From contig URNW01000005.1 in the NCBI GenBank assembly GCA_900549285.1, positions 1-64,000 on the forward strand: 64,000 nt of DNA. The letters are read 5' to 3'. Position 1 is the stretch's first letter. The number at the start of each line of letters is the position of its first letter. Shown piece after piece: positions 17,140-27,086 of this stretch. The notes under the pieces were generated by a model, which worked only from the letters and a program-made list of their open reading frames with translations, made no database searches and was not told where the DNA came from. The position numbers were made by a program, and so were the translations under genes. Source of the DNA: an uncultured Mycoplasmatota bacterium. GTDB taxonomy: Bacteria; Bacillota_I; Bacilli_A; RF39; UBA660.

Positions 17140-18090
17140 TTAATTATGCCTAAAATTATACAAGCTACAATATAATTTTGTTAATGTTCTATTTGTTTTT
17201 ACGATTCTTTTCAAATAATTAAACCTTTTTAAATAATTACATTTTCTCCATTTTGGATCTAGCTTATATAGATATTTAAATGCTTCATTTATAAAAGTAT
17301 CTCGATCTTTTTTATCTTTAATATATCTCTGTTGTATAGTGTAATCTGTTAAAATCATAACAATAAGACTAATTATTGGTTCTTTAGGATAATCAACTTC
17401 TTTAAGATTCTTGACAATTATTTCTATGATTTTAAAAATATCAAATATTCTTTTGTCTCTTATTGTTGTTTCACTTTTTTCGTGTATAACATAGTATGTC
17501 AAAAAGTCGGCTATTTTTCCTATTTTTTTGGCATTTAATAATGATTTAATAACAAATGGAGCATCTTCATATTTTAAATTTTCTTCAAATTTAATATTAT
17601 TTTTTTTGATCATATTCATTTTATAAATTTTATTGCATGGTCCTAAATTGATAAAATTAATTAAACTTGGATTGCTTTTTAATGATGAATCTTTAAAGTT
17701 TACAAATTCTATTTTTTTTAATTTATCATTTCTATCTTCAAAATAATTGCATATTACAATATCGCAATTATCTTCATCAGCTTTTTTTATCATTTTTTTA
17801 CAAAAATTTTTATCTAAATAATCATCTGAATCAACAAAAGCAATATAATTTCCAGTTGCATTTTCTATCCCTAAATTTCTAGTTTTTCCAATACCTTCGT
17901 TTTTTTTACTGATATATTTTAATCTTTTGTCTCGATATAATTTTATTATCTCTTCAGAATTATCAATTGATCCATCATTAATGACAATTATTTCAATATC
18001 TTTATATGTTTGCGTTATTAAAGAATCCAGACATTTTCTAAGATATTTGGATGTGTTATATACTGGAACTATTAAACTAATTTTTGCCAT
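17140..18090 (-). CDS. GT2 family glycosyltransferase
   Basis: The N-terminal GT-A domain has 'ISLIVPVYNTSKYLRKCLDS', 'VINDGSIDNSEEII' and the D-x-D motif in 'AFVDSDDYLD', which binds the nucleotide-sugar metal. The 316-residue product has a basic C-terminus likely to touch the membrane. ATG at 18090 is chosen because AAGAGGTG precedes it; GTG at 18096 would overlap that RBS. It follows the next GT2 gene with a 2-bp gap. Acceptor and sugar are not predictable. Confidence 0.88.
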   Translation of the reverse strand: MAKISLIVPVYNTSKYLRKCLDSLITQTYKDIEIIVINDGSIDNSEEIIKLYRDKRLKYISKKNEGIGKTRNLGIENATGNYIAFVDSDDYLDKNFCKKMIKKADEDNCDIVICNYFEDRNDKLKKIEFVNFKDSSLKSNPSLINFINLGPCNKIYKMNMIKKNNIKFEENLKYEDAPFVIKSLLNAKKIGKIADFLTYYVIHEKSETTIRDKRIFDIFKIIEIIVKNLKEVDYPKEPIISLIVMILTDYTIQQRYIKDKKDRDTFINEAFKYLYKLDPKWRKCNYLKRFNYLKRIVKTNRTLTKLYCSLYNFRHN

Positions 18091-18092
18091 TT

Positions 18093-19022
18093 TCACCTCT
18101 TAAGATAATTATAAAATAAATATGCATTATTTTTTATAAGAAAATTCCTAATTTTTGATTTTATAGTTTTAGCTTTTAAATGAACATAACAATTATTGAT
18201 TTTTAAGATTTTATTATATTTCTTAAAATCTCTATATTTTAACCTTGTTGAATAATAAATTAGTGAATTATTAATAAAAGCTATTAAATCTTTATTTGGA
18301 TTAATATTTGCTAATTCTTTTTTTAGAAAATTAGCTTGTAAAATCATATCCTCCATTTTTTTTATTTTTTTAGAATAGTCATTAGTTGTCATTAAACTAT
18401 TTTTTCGTTTTACATAATTATAACCAATATAAGAAATTGATTTTACTTTTTTAGCTTTAGCAATCACTAAAGGAATTAAGCCATAATCTTCAGCAATACA
18501 ATTTTCCATAAATTTAAATTTATTCTTTTTATAATATTTAGCACTATAACAATAACTCCATGCATTTTCTATATAATGATATTTTAATATCTTATTAAAA
18601 GCACTTATACCATCAATAGTATTAAAGCCAATTTCTTCATACTTAATAATTTTATCATTAACTATATCTTGAATTTGAAAACGGATTAAATCAGGATTTC
18701 CTTTTATTTCATTATTTATTGTTTCTAATAGTGTTTTTTCAAAAAAATCATCACTATCTAAGAACAAAATATATTCTCCTTTTGAAGCCTCAATACCAAG
18801 ATTTCGTGCTTTACTGAGTCCTGTTTTTTCAGCAAAAATTTTACTAAAATTTTTATATTTTTTAACATATTTATCAACTATTACTTCACTATTATCACTA
18901 CACTTATCACAGATAATTATTACTTCATAGTTTTGATATGTTTGATTTACTATACTATCTAAACATTTTCTTAAATAATTTTCTACATTATAAACAGGAA
19001 CTATAATACTAAACTTAATCAT
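18093..19022 (-). CDS. GT2 family glycosyltransferase
   Basis: 309 residues, a paralogue-like neighbour of the preceding GT2. It has 'FSIIVPVYNVENYLRKCLDS', 'CDKCSDNSEVIVDKY' and the D-x-D region 'LFLDSDDFFE'. The N-terminal 110 residues of the two neighbours are alike and the C-termini differ, as expected for enzymes with different acceptors. It stops with TGA, 8 bp downstream of the three-domain transferase in the same operon. Confidence 0.88.
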   Translation of the reverse strand: MIKFSIIVPVYNVENYLRKCLDSIVNQTYQNYEVIIICDKCSDNSEVIVDKYVKKYKNFSKIFAEKTGLSKARNLGIEASKGEYILFLDSDDFFEKTLLETINNEIKGNPDLIRFQIQDIVNDKIIKYEEIGFNTIDGISAFNKILKYHYIENAWSYCYSAKYYKKNKFKFMENCIAEDYGLIPLVIAKAKKVKSISYIGYNYVKRKNSLMTTNDYSKKIKKMEDMILQANFLKKELANINPNKDLIAFINNSLIYYSTRLKYRDFKKYNKILKINNCYVHLKAKTIKSKIRNFLIKNNAYLFYNYLKR

Positions 19023-19029
19023 ATTTACC

Positions 19030-22000
19030 TCATTTATTGTTATCTTCTAAAATTATTTTTGCAGTAATTAATAGATTTGTAGAAAATTCGTTTTTAACTA
19101 TATTTTTTTTATTTAAAAATTTATCTATGCTTTCAGGTAATTTATCAATATTTTTATCAATAAATATGATACTTTTATTGTCTTTTAACATCTCAGTAAA
19201 TTCTTTTAATTTGTGATTAAAAGCACTTATTACTATGCATGGTGTATTAGTAATTAGAGAAAATATTAGACCATGTAATCGATCGGTAACTACTAATTTA
19301 TGCCTTGCAAAATTTTTCAATTGTTCGTACACAACATAGTTTCTTTGGATTTTTTTGATATTTGTTGTCCAAAGATTATTAGTAAAACTATAATTATTAT
19401 CAACAGACTTAATTATTTTTAATATTTCTTCATACTTATTTTTATCTAAACCGCTTTCATCGTTTAAATCTCTTAAACAACACATTATTCCATTACGATT
19501 ATAGCCATAATCAAAATTTAAGTTTAGTGCTAAATCCAAAGACTCATAACATTTTGCATTAAAAAAATTTTTTTTAGCAATTTCTAAGCTAATATGTCCA
19601 CGAGTAAATATAGTTAGATTATGATGTTTATTATAAATTTCTTTACTTATTTCAAATTCCTTATCATCATTAAAATAAATTGTTTGAGGTAATATAATGA
19701 TTTTATTATTTGGAAAGTTTTCAATTATAATTCTTCGAACATTTTCTTCATTTTTAAACTTATTTCCTAAATTGCCGCCCCCTTGTAAAAATATTAGATC
19801 ATCATTATTTATAATATTCTCTAGATAAGGCAATGTATCACTAAATTCGTAAGTTGATACTTCTATTAATTTATAGTCCTTGAAGTATTTCCTAATAAAC
19901 TCATATTCTCCATAAGTTATGGCAGCGTCACCAATGTTACTATGTTCACTAGTACCAATTAATATTATTTTCTTGGTAAAATATAAATTAGATAGTTTTT
20001 CATCTCTTAAAAAATCATATTTCTTTTCAAAATCATACATTTGGTCATGAAGTAAATAAACTTTATTTTGCATATCTATCAAAATATCATTATTTTTTTT
20101 TATATTTTTTTCGATATCGTCGATAAGTAACTTTTCTTTGTTATTAAAATTATTAATTAATATATCACTTTTATCTTTTAATATTTGTAATGATTGATTG
20201 CTTTGATTACTTAAGTTGTCATTAACTGCTTCTGCCATAATATTATAAAAAACTCTTTTAAAAGGTCGATATAGTGGCCCTAATATTTTTTGCTTTAATG
20301 ATTTTCTATTAGTATTTAAACTGCTAATAGTGGACTTCTTTATAACTATATCTTTCATATAGCCATGTTCAGCTTCAAAAAGTCGTAAATCAAAAACATG
20401 ATTTAAACATCTGCTATTATAGATTTTTTTCTTGTCATTATTTTTCAATGCTTGACTAAATATTTTATTTAATCGAATTAATTCTTCAGCACCTACTTTG
20501 CCATTCCAAGGAGCAACTATTTTTAAATCTTCTTCAGTTAGGTTAATATCTAATTTAGCAAAATTCTTTTTTACTAAGTCACGCATCATGTCGATTGTTT
20601 TTTTATTTTGGCCAGCAGAACCAGCATGCCAACGGTGATAATATAATACTTCTGGGATACTACCAACTTTCATACCTTTATCAAAGCATCTTAACCAAAG
20701 TTCCCAATCTTCAACATGACTTCTACTTTCATCATACCATAAATTATTTTCTATAAAGAATTTTTTGCGGAACATTATTGTGGGATGATTAAATGGACAA
20801 GTAAATATACTCCATGCATGAGCCATTTCACCTTCAAATGATATTCTCTCTTCGTTCATATCTCCAAAATATTCAAAATTAGATGTTACTAAATCAATAT
20901 CGCTATGTTCATTTAAATATTTAACTTGTTTATAAAGGCGATTTTTTGCTATACGATCATCATCATCAATACGAGCAATATAATCAGCTTTAGCATTTTT
21001 AATGCCAATATTTAAACTTTTAGCAATACCTGCTCTTTCCTCATTAATAATTAGGTTAACCCGAGGATCGTCATATTTCTTTAAAAGGTTTATAAGTTCG
21101 TCATTTTCATTGCCATCAACTACTAAAATAATTTCGAAATTATCATATTGAAATCCATGTTCCTGCTCTTGTTTTATAAGAAGATCATCAAGAATTTGCT
21201 TAAAGTACTCAACTTTTGGTTTATACATTGGTATAATTATTGAAACATCTGGTTTTATTTCACCAAGGCAATCACTTCCTCCGAGTTTTAACCACTCCTT
21301 ATAATATTCATACCATTTGGGATAGGTTTTAAATAAATACCAGCTTTTCCAAAATTTACGAGTTCCCCAAGCATGAACAATTTTAGCATTACTAGCATCT
21401 CTTTTATAACTTGGATAGAAACAATATGCTCCATTTTCACCAACGCAAGTAACATTCACATTAAATTCTTGAATTAATATATTTAAAATACCTTGATCGG
21501 GTAATACTAAATTCTCGGCATATTCGATAGTTTTATCAAAACACCATTTTGTCATTTTATCATAATCTTTTAGAGTATCTGCTACTGTTATTAAACCTGA
21601 ACTCATGTTATACCTAGTCATATCATAGTTAGATATAGGTATCTTAAAGCTGGTTCGAACTGTATCAGTTGTTTTATAAGACTTGTTTTTTGGGTCTTCA
21701 AAATTAGCAGACATACCACTTTCCTTGGCTTTATCAATTATTGAATCTAGTTTACCGCAAATTAAGACATCCGTGTCTAGCCAAGTAATAGTTTCATATT
21801 CGTTTAATAAATCGAACATATAGTATCTAGAAAACATTAATGGTGAAAATTTTTCAAATGCTGGCAATGCTTTAATATTGTCTGGTAATTTATAATTAAA
21901 TTTAATAAATCTACACGGAATTAAATCTTCTATTATCTTTTTATCCTTTTCATCTATTTTATCATAATAATATATAATTGCTTCATCAAATAATCTATCA

Positions 22001-22086
22001 TTAGTATCTTTTAACTGAATTAATAGATTTCCAATTAAAGCAGGCCTTGTATCAGCTATCATTATTGCATTTTTTTTCTTTTTCAT
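19030..22086 (-). CDS. Three-domain enzyme: GT8-like, GT2 and polysaccharide pyruvyl transferase
   Basis: 1018 residues that read as three enzymes in one chain. Residues ~1-265: GT8-like fold with D-x-D in 'YETITWLDTDVLICGKLD' and 'LPDQGILNIL'. Residues ~275-510: GT2 domain, 'VSIIIPMYKPK', 'ARIDDDDRIAKNR', 'WELWLRCFDKG'. A helical linker (about 630-690, likely coiled coil) follows. Residues ~700-1018: CsaB/PssM-type pyruvyl transferase, 'SNIGDAAITYGEYEF', 'IFLQGGGNLG' and 'VTDRLHGLIFSLI'. Such an enzyme could add two sugars and a pyruvyl ketal to a surface glycan. Pyruvylated glycans are ligands for S-layer-type anchoring in other Firmicutes; that role here is inference. Confidence 0.85.
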   Translation of the reverse strand: MKKKKNAIMIADTRPALIGNLLIQLKDTNDRLFDEAIIYYYDKIDEKDKKIIEDLIPCRFIKFNYKLPDNIKALPAFEKFSPLMFSRYYMFDLLNEYETITWLDTDVLICGKLDSIIDKAKESGMSANFEDPKNKSYKTTDTVRTSFKIPISNYDMTRYNMSSGLITVADTLKDYDKMTKWCFDKTIEYAENLVLPDQGILNILIQEFNVNVTCVGENGAYCFYPSYKRDASNAKIVHAWGTRKFWKSWYLFKTYPKWYEYYKEWLKLGGSDCLGEIKPDVSIIIPMYKPKVEYFKQILDDLLIKQEQEHGFQYDNFEIILVVDGNENDELINLLKKYDDPRVNLIINEERAGIAKSLNIGIKNAKADYIARIDDDDRIAKNRLYKQVKYLNEHSDIDLVTSNFEYFGDMNEERISFEGEMAHAWSIFTCPFNHPTIMFRKKFFIENNLWYDESRSHVEDWELWLRCFDKGMKVGSIPEVLYYHRWHAGSAGQNKKTIDMMRDLVKKNFAKLDINLTEEDLKIVAPWNGKVGAEELIRLNKIFSQALKNNDKKKIYNSRCLNHVFDLRLFEAEHGYMKDIVIKKSTISSLNTNRKSLKQKILGPLYRPFKRVFYNIMAEAVNDNLSNQSNQSLQILKDKSDILINNFNNKEKLLIDDIEKNIKKNNDILIDMQNKVYLLHDQMYDFEKKYDFLRDEKLSNLYFTKKIILIGTSEHSNIGDAAITYGEYEFIRKYFKDYKLIEVSTYEFSDTLPYLENIINNDDLIFLQGGGNLGNKFKNEENVRRIIIENFPNNKIIILPQTIYFNDDKEFEISKEIYNKHHNLTIFTRGHISLEIAKKNFFNAKCYESLDLALNLNFDYGYNRNGIMCCLRDLNDESGLDKNKYEEILKIIKSVDNNYSFTNNLWTTNIKKIQRNYVVYEQLKNFARHKLVVTDRLHGLIFSLITNTPCIVISAFNHKLKEFTEMLKDNKSIIFIDKNIDKLPESIDKFLNKKNIVKNEFSTNLLITAKIILEDNNK

Positions 22087-22170
22087 AATTTACTCCAATT
22101 TCTAATAATATTACATTATAATTATAACAACTTTAATGTTATTATGTCAAAAAAAAATGGCAATTAACCA

Positions 22171-23613
22171 TTAATTTCCCAGTTCAGTTATTAATATAAC
22201 TTTAGTTTTCAACTTTTCATTAATCTGCTTTTTTATTTTTCCAAAATGCATAATATCTGTAACCAAAACAGCATCAACTTTTGGAATACTATCATATAAA
22301 TTTAAAACTGGTATTTCATCTTTTCGCAATATTCTCTTACCTAAATACTTACATCTATGAATGATAAAAGTCTTTATATCAGAATTTGTTTCTATGTAAT
22401 TAGGTGAAATGATACATTTCACCTTGATGGATGTGTGTAACAATCCATCAATTAAACTTTCTTGATATTTGGTATTTTCATAAATTGCCACACTTTTTAT
22501 TCTCTCTTTTTTCAAAGTGTTTTCTAGTGCTTTTGAAAACTTAATATTATAATCATATTTGTTATTAAATTCTATATCACGATACCAATTTATTATTTCT
22601 TTTCGACTGTTAGTATATTCTTTATTACTTTCGTTAAATCTTGATTCCATAAACCGCTTCATTTCTGGTTGAAGCCAGTCTTTGCCATCGACAGTTTTCC
22701 TGTTACGTAATTGGGCATATGTTGGCGCTTCGAAATTAGGAATTACTCCAAGTGTTAGTAATACATATCCTGCATAACAATGTTCCCATGGACATTTGTT
22801 ACCAATACTACAAAAATGAATCACTTCATTAATATCTTCAAAAATATTTTGAATAATTGGCCCTCCAGCAAAGCATGGTGCAAAATTACCACTTTCTAAA
22901 TAAAGTGTTGAAATCCAATCTCCAGCATAGCAAAACTCATTTCTATGTTCTCCCCAAATAGAATCTTGAAACTTAATTAAATCAGTATCAAATTTATTCC
23001 AATTTTCCATGTGTTCTTTGTTTGACAATTTTGTCAATTTTTTAAAATTATTATTATTATCTCGTGATTCAATTATGTGAGGAATAGCACCACAGTTATC
23101 GATACATTTTTGAGTTATTTCATCAATATACGGAATAGATTTATCATTGGCTGTTAATTCTACGGTATATGATATACCTGAATCACGTATCATTTTTACA
23201 TTTTCAAAGAATGTATCTAATAGATTTAGTCTTTTTAATTCTAAAAATTGATAGGAAAATTTAAAAAATAATCTTTTTTTCTTATCTTCATCTAACTTAC
23301 AATATTCCTTTATCTTATTAGTAAGCGATCCATTAGTTACGATAGTTACATAATGTCCATTATCTAGCATTGCATTAGTCAAATCCAAAAGATATGGTGC
23401 TAAAAGTGTTTCGCCAACAGCACAAAGGTTCATCATACAAGGGCCACCAAGCCGCTCTTTACTCAAAGCATTTTTTATGGTTAACATATCATATTGTAAT
23501 TTAGGAATATTTTTGTCAAACGAATTAGTTTGAGCTAAATAACAATAATGACATTTAAAATTACACACTGTTATTGGAATTACGACATTGATTAATCTTT
23601 TTATTTTATCCAT
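22171..23613 (-). CDS. Radical SAM enzyme in the glycan locus
   Basis: 480 residues. The N-terminal C-x3-C-x2-C motif, 'CNFKCHYCYLAQ' (Cys 17/21/24), binds the 4Fe-4S cluster that cleaves SAM. A second cysteine set, 'APCFAGG', then 'CSIGNKCPWEHCY' at about 250-285, resembles a SPASM/twitch-type auxiliary cluster. The last ~110 residues ('IKSVAIYENTKYQESL', 'KVDAVLVTDIMHFGKIKKQI') look like a separate small Rossmann-like domain. The substrate is unknown. Its place between glycosyltransferases and a deacetylase-like gene suggests sugar or small-molecule chemistry for the surface polymer. Confidence 0.82.
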   Translation of the reverse strand: MDKIKRLINVVIPITVCNFKCHYCYLAQTNSFDKNIPKLQYDMLTIKNALSKERLGGPCMMNLCAVGETLLAPYLLDLTNAMLDNGHYVTIVTNGSLTNKIKEYCKLDEDKKKRLFFKFSYQFLELKRLNLLDTFFENVKMIRDSGISYTVELTANDKSIPYIDEITQKCIDNCGAIPHIIESRDNNNNFKKLTKLSNKEHMENWNKFDTDLIKFQDSIWGEHRNEFCYAGDWISTLYLESGNFAPCFAGGPIIQNIFEDINEVIHFCSIGNKCPWEHCYAGYVLLTLGVIPNFEAPTYAQLRNRKTVDGKDWLQPEMKRFMESRFNESNKEYTNSRKEIINWYRDIEFNNKYDYNIKFSKALENTLKKERIKSVAIYENTKYQESLIDGLLHTSIKVKCIISPNYIETNSDIKTFIIHRCKYLGKRILRKDEIPVLNLYDSIPKVDAVLVTDIMHFGKIKKQINEKLKTKVILITELGN

Positions 23614-23624
23614 TTTAGCCTCCT

Positions 23625-24356
23625 TTAAATAAATTTACATTTAGTTTCTTTTGCCCATTTTCCTATTAATTCAATATTTGATTTCATTTTTAAGAAATTA
23701 TCATAAAACATCCACTCATGCATAAAAATATAAATTTTATGTTCATCAATTTTTTTTATTTCTTTTAAAACATCTTGACAATTATCTAACCTAATATGAA
23801 CATTGATATATTTCATTTTATCTTTTAAATATACGCCTTTTTGTTTTATTAATCTTTTTTCATGTTTTTTTAAATTGTAACAGTCAATATCTATTTTTTC
23901 ACTAGCAAATAATTTATTGATCTTTTGGCTTCTTAAAAATAATAATTGTTCATAAGTAATATTATAATTATGTAATCTTGTCAATTTAGTCAAATTTAAA
24001 CCACAAATTCTATTTATTTGAAATTTAAAATCACAAAACAAATTTTTAAACTCTGATAAATTAAGATTTGTTAAATTAGTATTTCCGTTTTTGCCATGAA
24101 AATTAATTTTTAGCCATCTTCTATTTTTTTTAAACTCCTTTTTATATTTATCTGTACAAAAATTCAAATTAAAAGATGCGTTCATATTTTCACAAAAACA
24201 ATAGAGGTGAAATACCATATTATATTTGTCATGTAATTCCTTTAGTAAACCCATTGTCTTATTTGCAAAAATACTATCATAATAATTACGATTGGCATTT
24301 AAATCTTCAAATATATTAATTGTATCATCTATTGAGATGTGAGCTTTTTTAATCAT
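23625..24356 (-). CDS. Divergent polysaccharide-deacetylase-like protein
   Basis: 243 residues. I identify it only tentatively. The start 'KKAHISIDDTINIF' resembles the NodB/CE4 motif in which Asp follows a beta strand. 'WLKINFHGKNGNT' could hold the metal-binding His, 'NVHIRLDNC' another Asp, and 'KIYIFMHEWMFYD' a C-terminal catalytic His. There is no signal peptide, so it would act in the cytosol, unlike most polysaccharide deacetylases. It lies between the radical SAM gene (11 bp) and the GT-C gene (9 bp), so it belongs to the same operon. Alternative: an unrelated protein of unknown function. Confidence 0.5.
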   Translation of the reverse strand: MIKKAHISIDDTINIFEDLNANRNYYDSIFANKTMGLLKELHDKYNMVFHLYCFCENMNASFNLNFCTDKYKKEFKKNRRWLKINFHGKNGNTNLTNLNLSEFKNLFCDFKFQINRICGLNLTKLTRLHNYNITYEQLLFLRSQKINKLFASEKIDIDCYNLKKHEKRLIKQKGVYLKDKMKYINVHIRLDNCQDVLKEIKKIDEHKIYIFMHEWMFYDNFLKMKSNIELIGKWAKETKCKFI

Positions 24357-24365
24357 TAAATCTGC

Positions 24366-25910
24366 CTATGCTAGCAAGTAAACGTTGCAATTAAATTGAG
24401 TACTTGCCTCATTATCAAATACATATTTTTCTTCTAAAAATTTTATAAATGTTTCTTTATCAGTTAATGAGTTTATAAAATCTAAATTGTTTACATCTCC
24501 AGCAGGTAGCATTATTATTTTGGCTGGTTTTTCCGCTTCATATAAATCATTTGCTAATTCATTTGCATCTTTGTTTTTTCTTTCTTCAGAGAATCCACCT
24601 GCAAAATAAATGTGTTTTGATGTAGCTATTCTATTTGTTGGGTAATAAATTGTATCATCCACATTAATAATTTGTATCGTATCATTTTCTTTTGTATTAT
24701 CAAGAATATATTGTTGCATAGCGCTAGCTACTGGGGTTGTAACGTTAGCTCTTTGGATAGAATCTTTTAACAAATCTATAGAAGTTGGAATTATTAATAT
24801 AAAAACTAGAATTATTGTAGTTATATTTTTAAATTCAGTATTTATTTTTAACATATTAATATTTTTGTAAACATTATCAAAAAGCCAAGATACTATTACT
24901 ACAATAATTGGGACAAATGATATAAAATAATGTGTATAAGCCCACGCAGCTCCTCCAGTAAGTGAGTTTGCATATAAATTAATTAGCATTCCTAAAAATG
25001 CTATTAACAAAATTTTAAAAGTTTCTTTTTCTATTTTAGGTTTTGTTAAAAAATATAAAAATGCTATTGCACAAATTGTAAATGCTTGCGAAACATTTGT
25101 GAGATTAATTAAATCAAATACTTTAATTAATCTGTTGGTTAAAGTAATTTCGCCAAAACTATCCATTACTCCAAAATATACTATGTCTAAACAAGCACTA
25201 AGAGCACCGTTTTTAATTAAATATATTAGGAATGGTAATAAACATATTGCTATTCCTAACAAAATCAACCCCATTGCTCTAAATAATATTTTTATTTTTT
25301 TATCTTTAATTAAGCAAATAGAAACTACTATAATTTGACTTATGAAAAACGCACATAAATTTGCTCGTAATAAAAATGTTGCTGAAAAACATATACCAAT
25401 TATAATAAGTTCATACCATTTTAATTTATAATCACTATATAAAAATTTAGTCACAAAATAGGTGGCTATACTTATAAAAGTTATAGCATATTCTTCCGTA
25501 TAATTCCCACCATTAATAGTGTAAAATAATAAAAGCATTGAAAATATTGTTGAAAAGAAAGACACCCACTTTTTATCTTTAGTTATAATTTTAGCCGTTT
25601 TATATAAAAATATAGCTCCAATAAATAGAAAAATAAATTCAATAATAAAAATTCCAAAATCATAATTAATTGTTAATCCTAGTGCATCAATGAAATAAAT
25701 TAATGGTCCCTTGTTATCAACTATTTCTGTATATAAAACTCTTCCTTTATTTAAAGCGTTACCTACAGTTGCAAATATCGCAGAATCGTATCCATGTCCA
25801 TGTCCTTGTGCTAATGGAGAAAAACACATTTCAAACGACATTATCCCGCAAAAAATAAATAATATTATAATTGGTAATTTACTTAAAAGTTTATTGATTA
25901 TCTTTTTCAT
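24366..25910 (-). CDS. GT-C type membrane glycosyltransferase
   Basis: 514 residues with about 10-12 transmembrane helices. The first extracellular loop contains an acidic pair in 'HGHGYDSAIFATVGNAL' and then 'LYTEIVDNKGPLIYF', a layout typical of GT-C enzymes (PMT/ArnT/Gtr types) that take sugars from polyprenyl phosphate on the outer face. The C-terminal ~120 residues form a soluble extracellular domain. Its partners are immediately upstream: a GT2 of the GtrB type (overlap 20 bp) and a GtrA-like flippase. Together they form a three-part module that adds a side-branch sugar to the surface polymer. Confidence 0.8.
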   Translation of the reverse strand: MKKIINKLLSKLPIIILFIFCGIMSFEMCFSPLAQGHGHGYDSAIFATVGNALNKGRVLYTEIVDNKGPLIYFIDALGLTINYDFGIFIIEFIFLFIGAIFLYKTAKIITKDKKWVSFFSTIFSMLLLFYTINGGNYTEEYAITFISIATYFVTKFLYSDYKLKWYELIIIGICFSATFLLRANLCAFFISQIIVVSICLIKDKKIKILFRAMGLILLGIAICLLPFLIYLIKNGALSACLDIVYFGVMDSFGEITLTNRLIKVFDLINLTNVSQAFTICAIAFLYFLTKPKIEKETFKILLIAFLGMLINLYANSLTGGAAWAYTHYFISFVPIIVVIVSWLFDNVYKNINMLKINTEFKNITTIILVFILIIPTSIDLLKDSIQRANVTTPVASAMQQYILDNTKENDTIQIINVDDTIYYPTNRIATSKHIYFAGGFSEERKNKDANELANDLYEAEKPAKIIMLPAGDVNNLDFINSLTDKETFIKFLEEKYVFDNEASTQFNCNVYLLA

Positions 25911-26682
25911 TGGTCATCAACTTTTTCCCCTTCCTACGAAGATAAAATCCTACCCTAAGACTGTTATACATAGTTTTCAATACCTTCATTTTGCTTTCTC
26001 CTTTTTTGTTATCATATCTAAGTTCAAAACCTATTTCATTAAATTTTGCACCAGATAAATATAATTTATATAATAATTCCATCATACAAGCAAAGCTTTT
26101 TTCTTTGATTGGATCTTTTCCAAAATTATTCACTAATTTATTTATTATTTCATTAGTATAGATACGATAACCGCAAGTATAATCTTTAACATTTGGAATG
26201 TTAAGTATTATCTTATAATAAACTCCAGCCATATCGCTCATAAATAAACGATGTTTTGCAACTCCTATGACATTTGATGTGGCACAATATCTTGAAGCAA
26301 TAACGCAGTCATAACCTTCTTCTATTTTATTTAACATATCAAAAATATATCTTGGATTATGAGTATTATCTCCATCCATTAAAACCATATAATCACCCTT
26401 TTTAGATAATTTAATGAAGCTTTCGATAGCTGTATTTAATCCTCCAACTAGTCCTTTATTTTCGTTATGATCAATTAAATGAATGTTTTTGTACTTTTTA
26501 GCCATTTCTAATATTTTATCTTTAGTCTTATCTTTACTACAGTCATTAATTCCATATACTTCAAGAATAAAGCCTTTATCTTTAAGCTTTTTTTCGTGTT
26601 TATTCCATTCTTCAATTAAATCAGTTATATTTAATTCTTCGTTATAACATGGTAAAAATACTAATATTTTTCTATTTTTCAT
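25891..26682 (-). CDS. GtrB/DPM1-like GT2, polyprenyl-phosphate sugar synthase
   Basis: 263 residues. The GT2 signature is 'KILVFLPCYNEELNITDLI', 'YGINDCSKDKT' and 'YMVLMDGDNTHNPRYI', followed by 'DYTCGYRIYTNEII'. This pattern matches dolichol/undecaprenyl-phosphate sugar synthases rather than chain-building GT2s. It probably loads a sugar onto undecaprenyl phosphate on the cytosolic face. It overlaps the GT-C gene and lies 18 bp after the gtrA-like gene, completing a GtrA-GtrB-Gtr set. Confidence 0.82.
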   Translation of the reverse strand: MKNRKILVFLPCYNEELNITDLIEEWNKHEKKLKDKGFILEVYGINDCSKDKTKDKILEMAKKYKNIHLIDHNENKGLVGGLNTAIESFIKLSKKGDYMVLMDGDNTHNPRYIFDMLNKIEEGYDCVIASRYCATSNVIGVAKHRLFMSDMAGVYYKIILNIPNVKDYTCGYRIYTNEIINKLVNNFGKDPIKEKSFACMMELLYKLYLSGAKFNEIGFELRYDNKKGESKMKVLKTMYNSLRVGFYLRRKGKKLMTNEKDNQ

Positions 26683-26700
26683 TACTCTAAACTCCTAACA

Positions 26701-27054
26701 TTACTTTTCTTGACCAATCCATTTTTTTCTTATAAAATACATTACAAAAAATGGTATTACAATTGAAAATCCTTTACTTATCATAAATACAATTAATTTA
26801 TTAGAATTTTCAAAAATCATTACTCTAAATATATATACTATTAAATCTGCTAAAACAAAACCAATTAAGAAGGTAACAAAAAATTTTAGAAATACTTTCA
26901 TATTCTTTTTATTGTATACATATTTTGATGTCATGAAATATTGTACTATAAATCCTGTTATTATGCCAATAGAGTTAGCATAAATAACTGGAACCCAAAT
27001 TTCTGTAAGCCAAGATACAAATATATCTATTACAGTTACAAATACACTAATCAT
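26701..27054 (-). CDS. GtrA-family membrane protein
   Basis: At least 117 residues with four hydrophobic helices and the GtrA marks 'FIVQYFMTSKYVYNKK' and 'IVIPFFVMYFIRKKW'. It is the likely flippase for the polyprenyl-linked sugar made by the downstream GT2. The start is uncertain. The ATG at 27054 has no RBS, and in-frame codons upstream encode NEHKSFVKYF, which resembles a normal GtrA N-terminus but begins with ATA. Alternatively, ATG at ~27082 opens a 10-codon leader whose TGA overlaps the ATG at 27054 (ATGA), which would couple translation. The wecB stop is 33 bp upstream. Confidence 0.78.
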   Translation of the reverse strand: MISVFVTVIDIFVSWLTEIWVPVIYANSIGIITGFIVQYFMTSKYVYNKKNMKVFLKFFVTFLIGFVLADLIVYIFRVMIFENSNKLIVFMISKGFSIVIPFFVMYFIRKKWIGQEK

Positions 27055-27086
27055 AAAATACTTAACAAAAGATTTGTGTTCATTTA

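Noticed and set aside
25711..26058. Plus-strand ORF of 115 codons across the GT-C and GT2 junction
   Set aside because: Shadow ORF crossing two well-supported genes; composition not protein-like.
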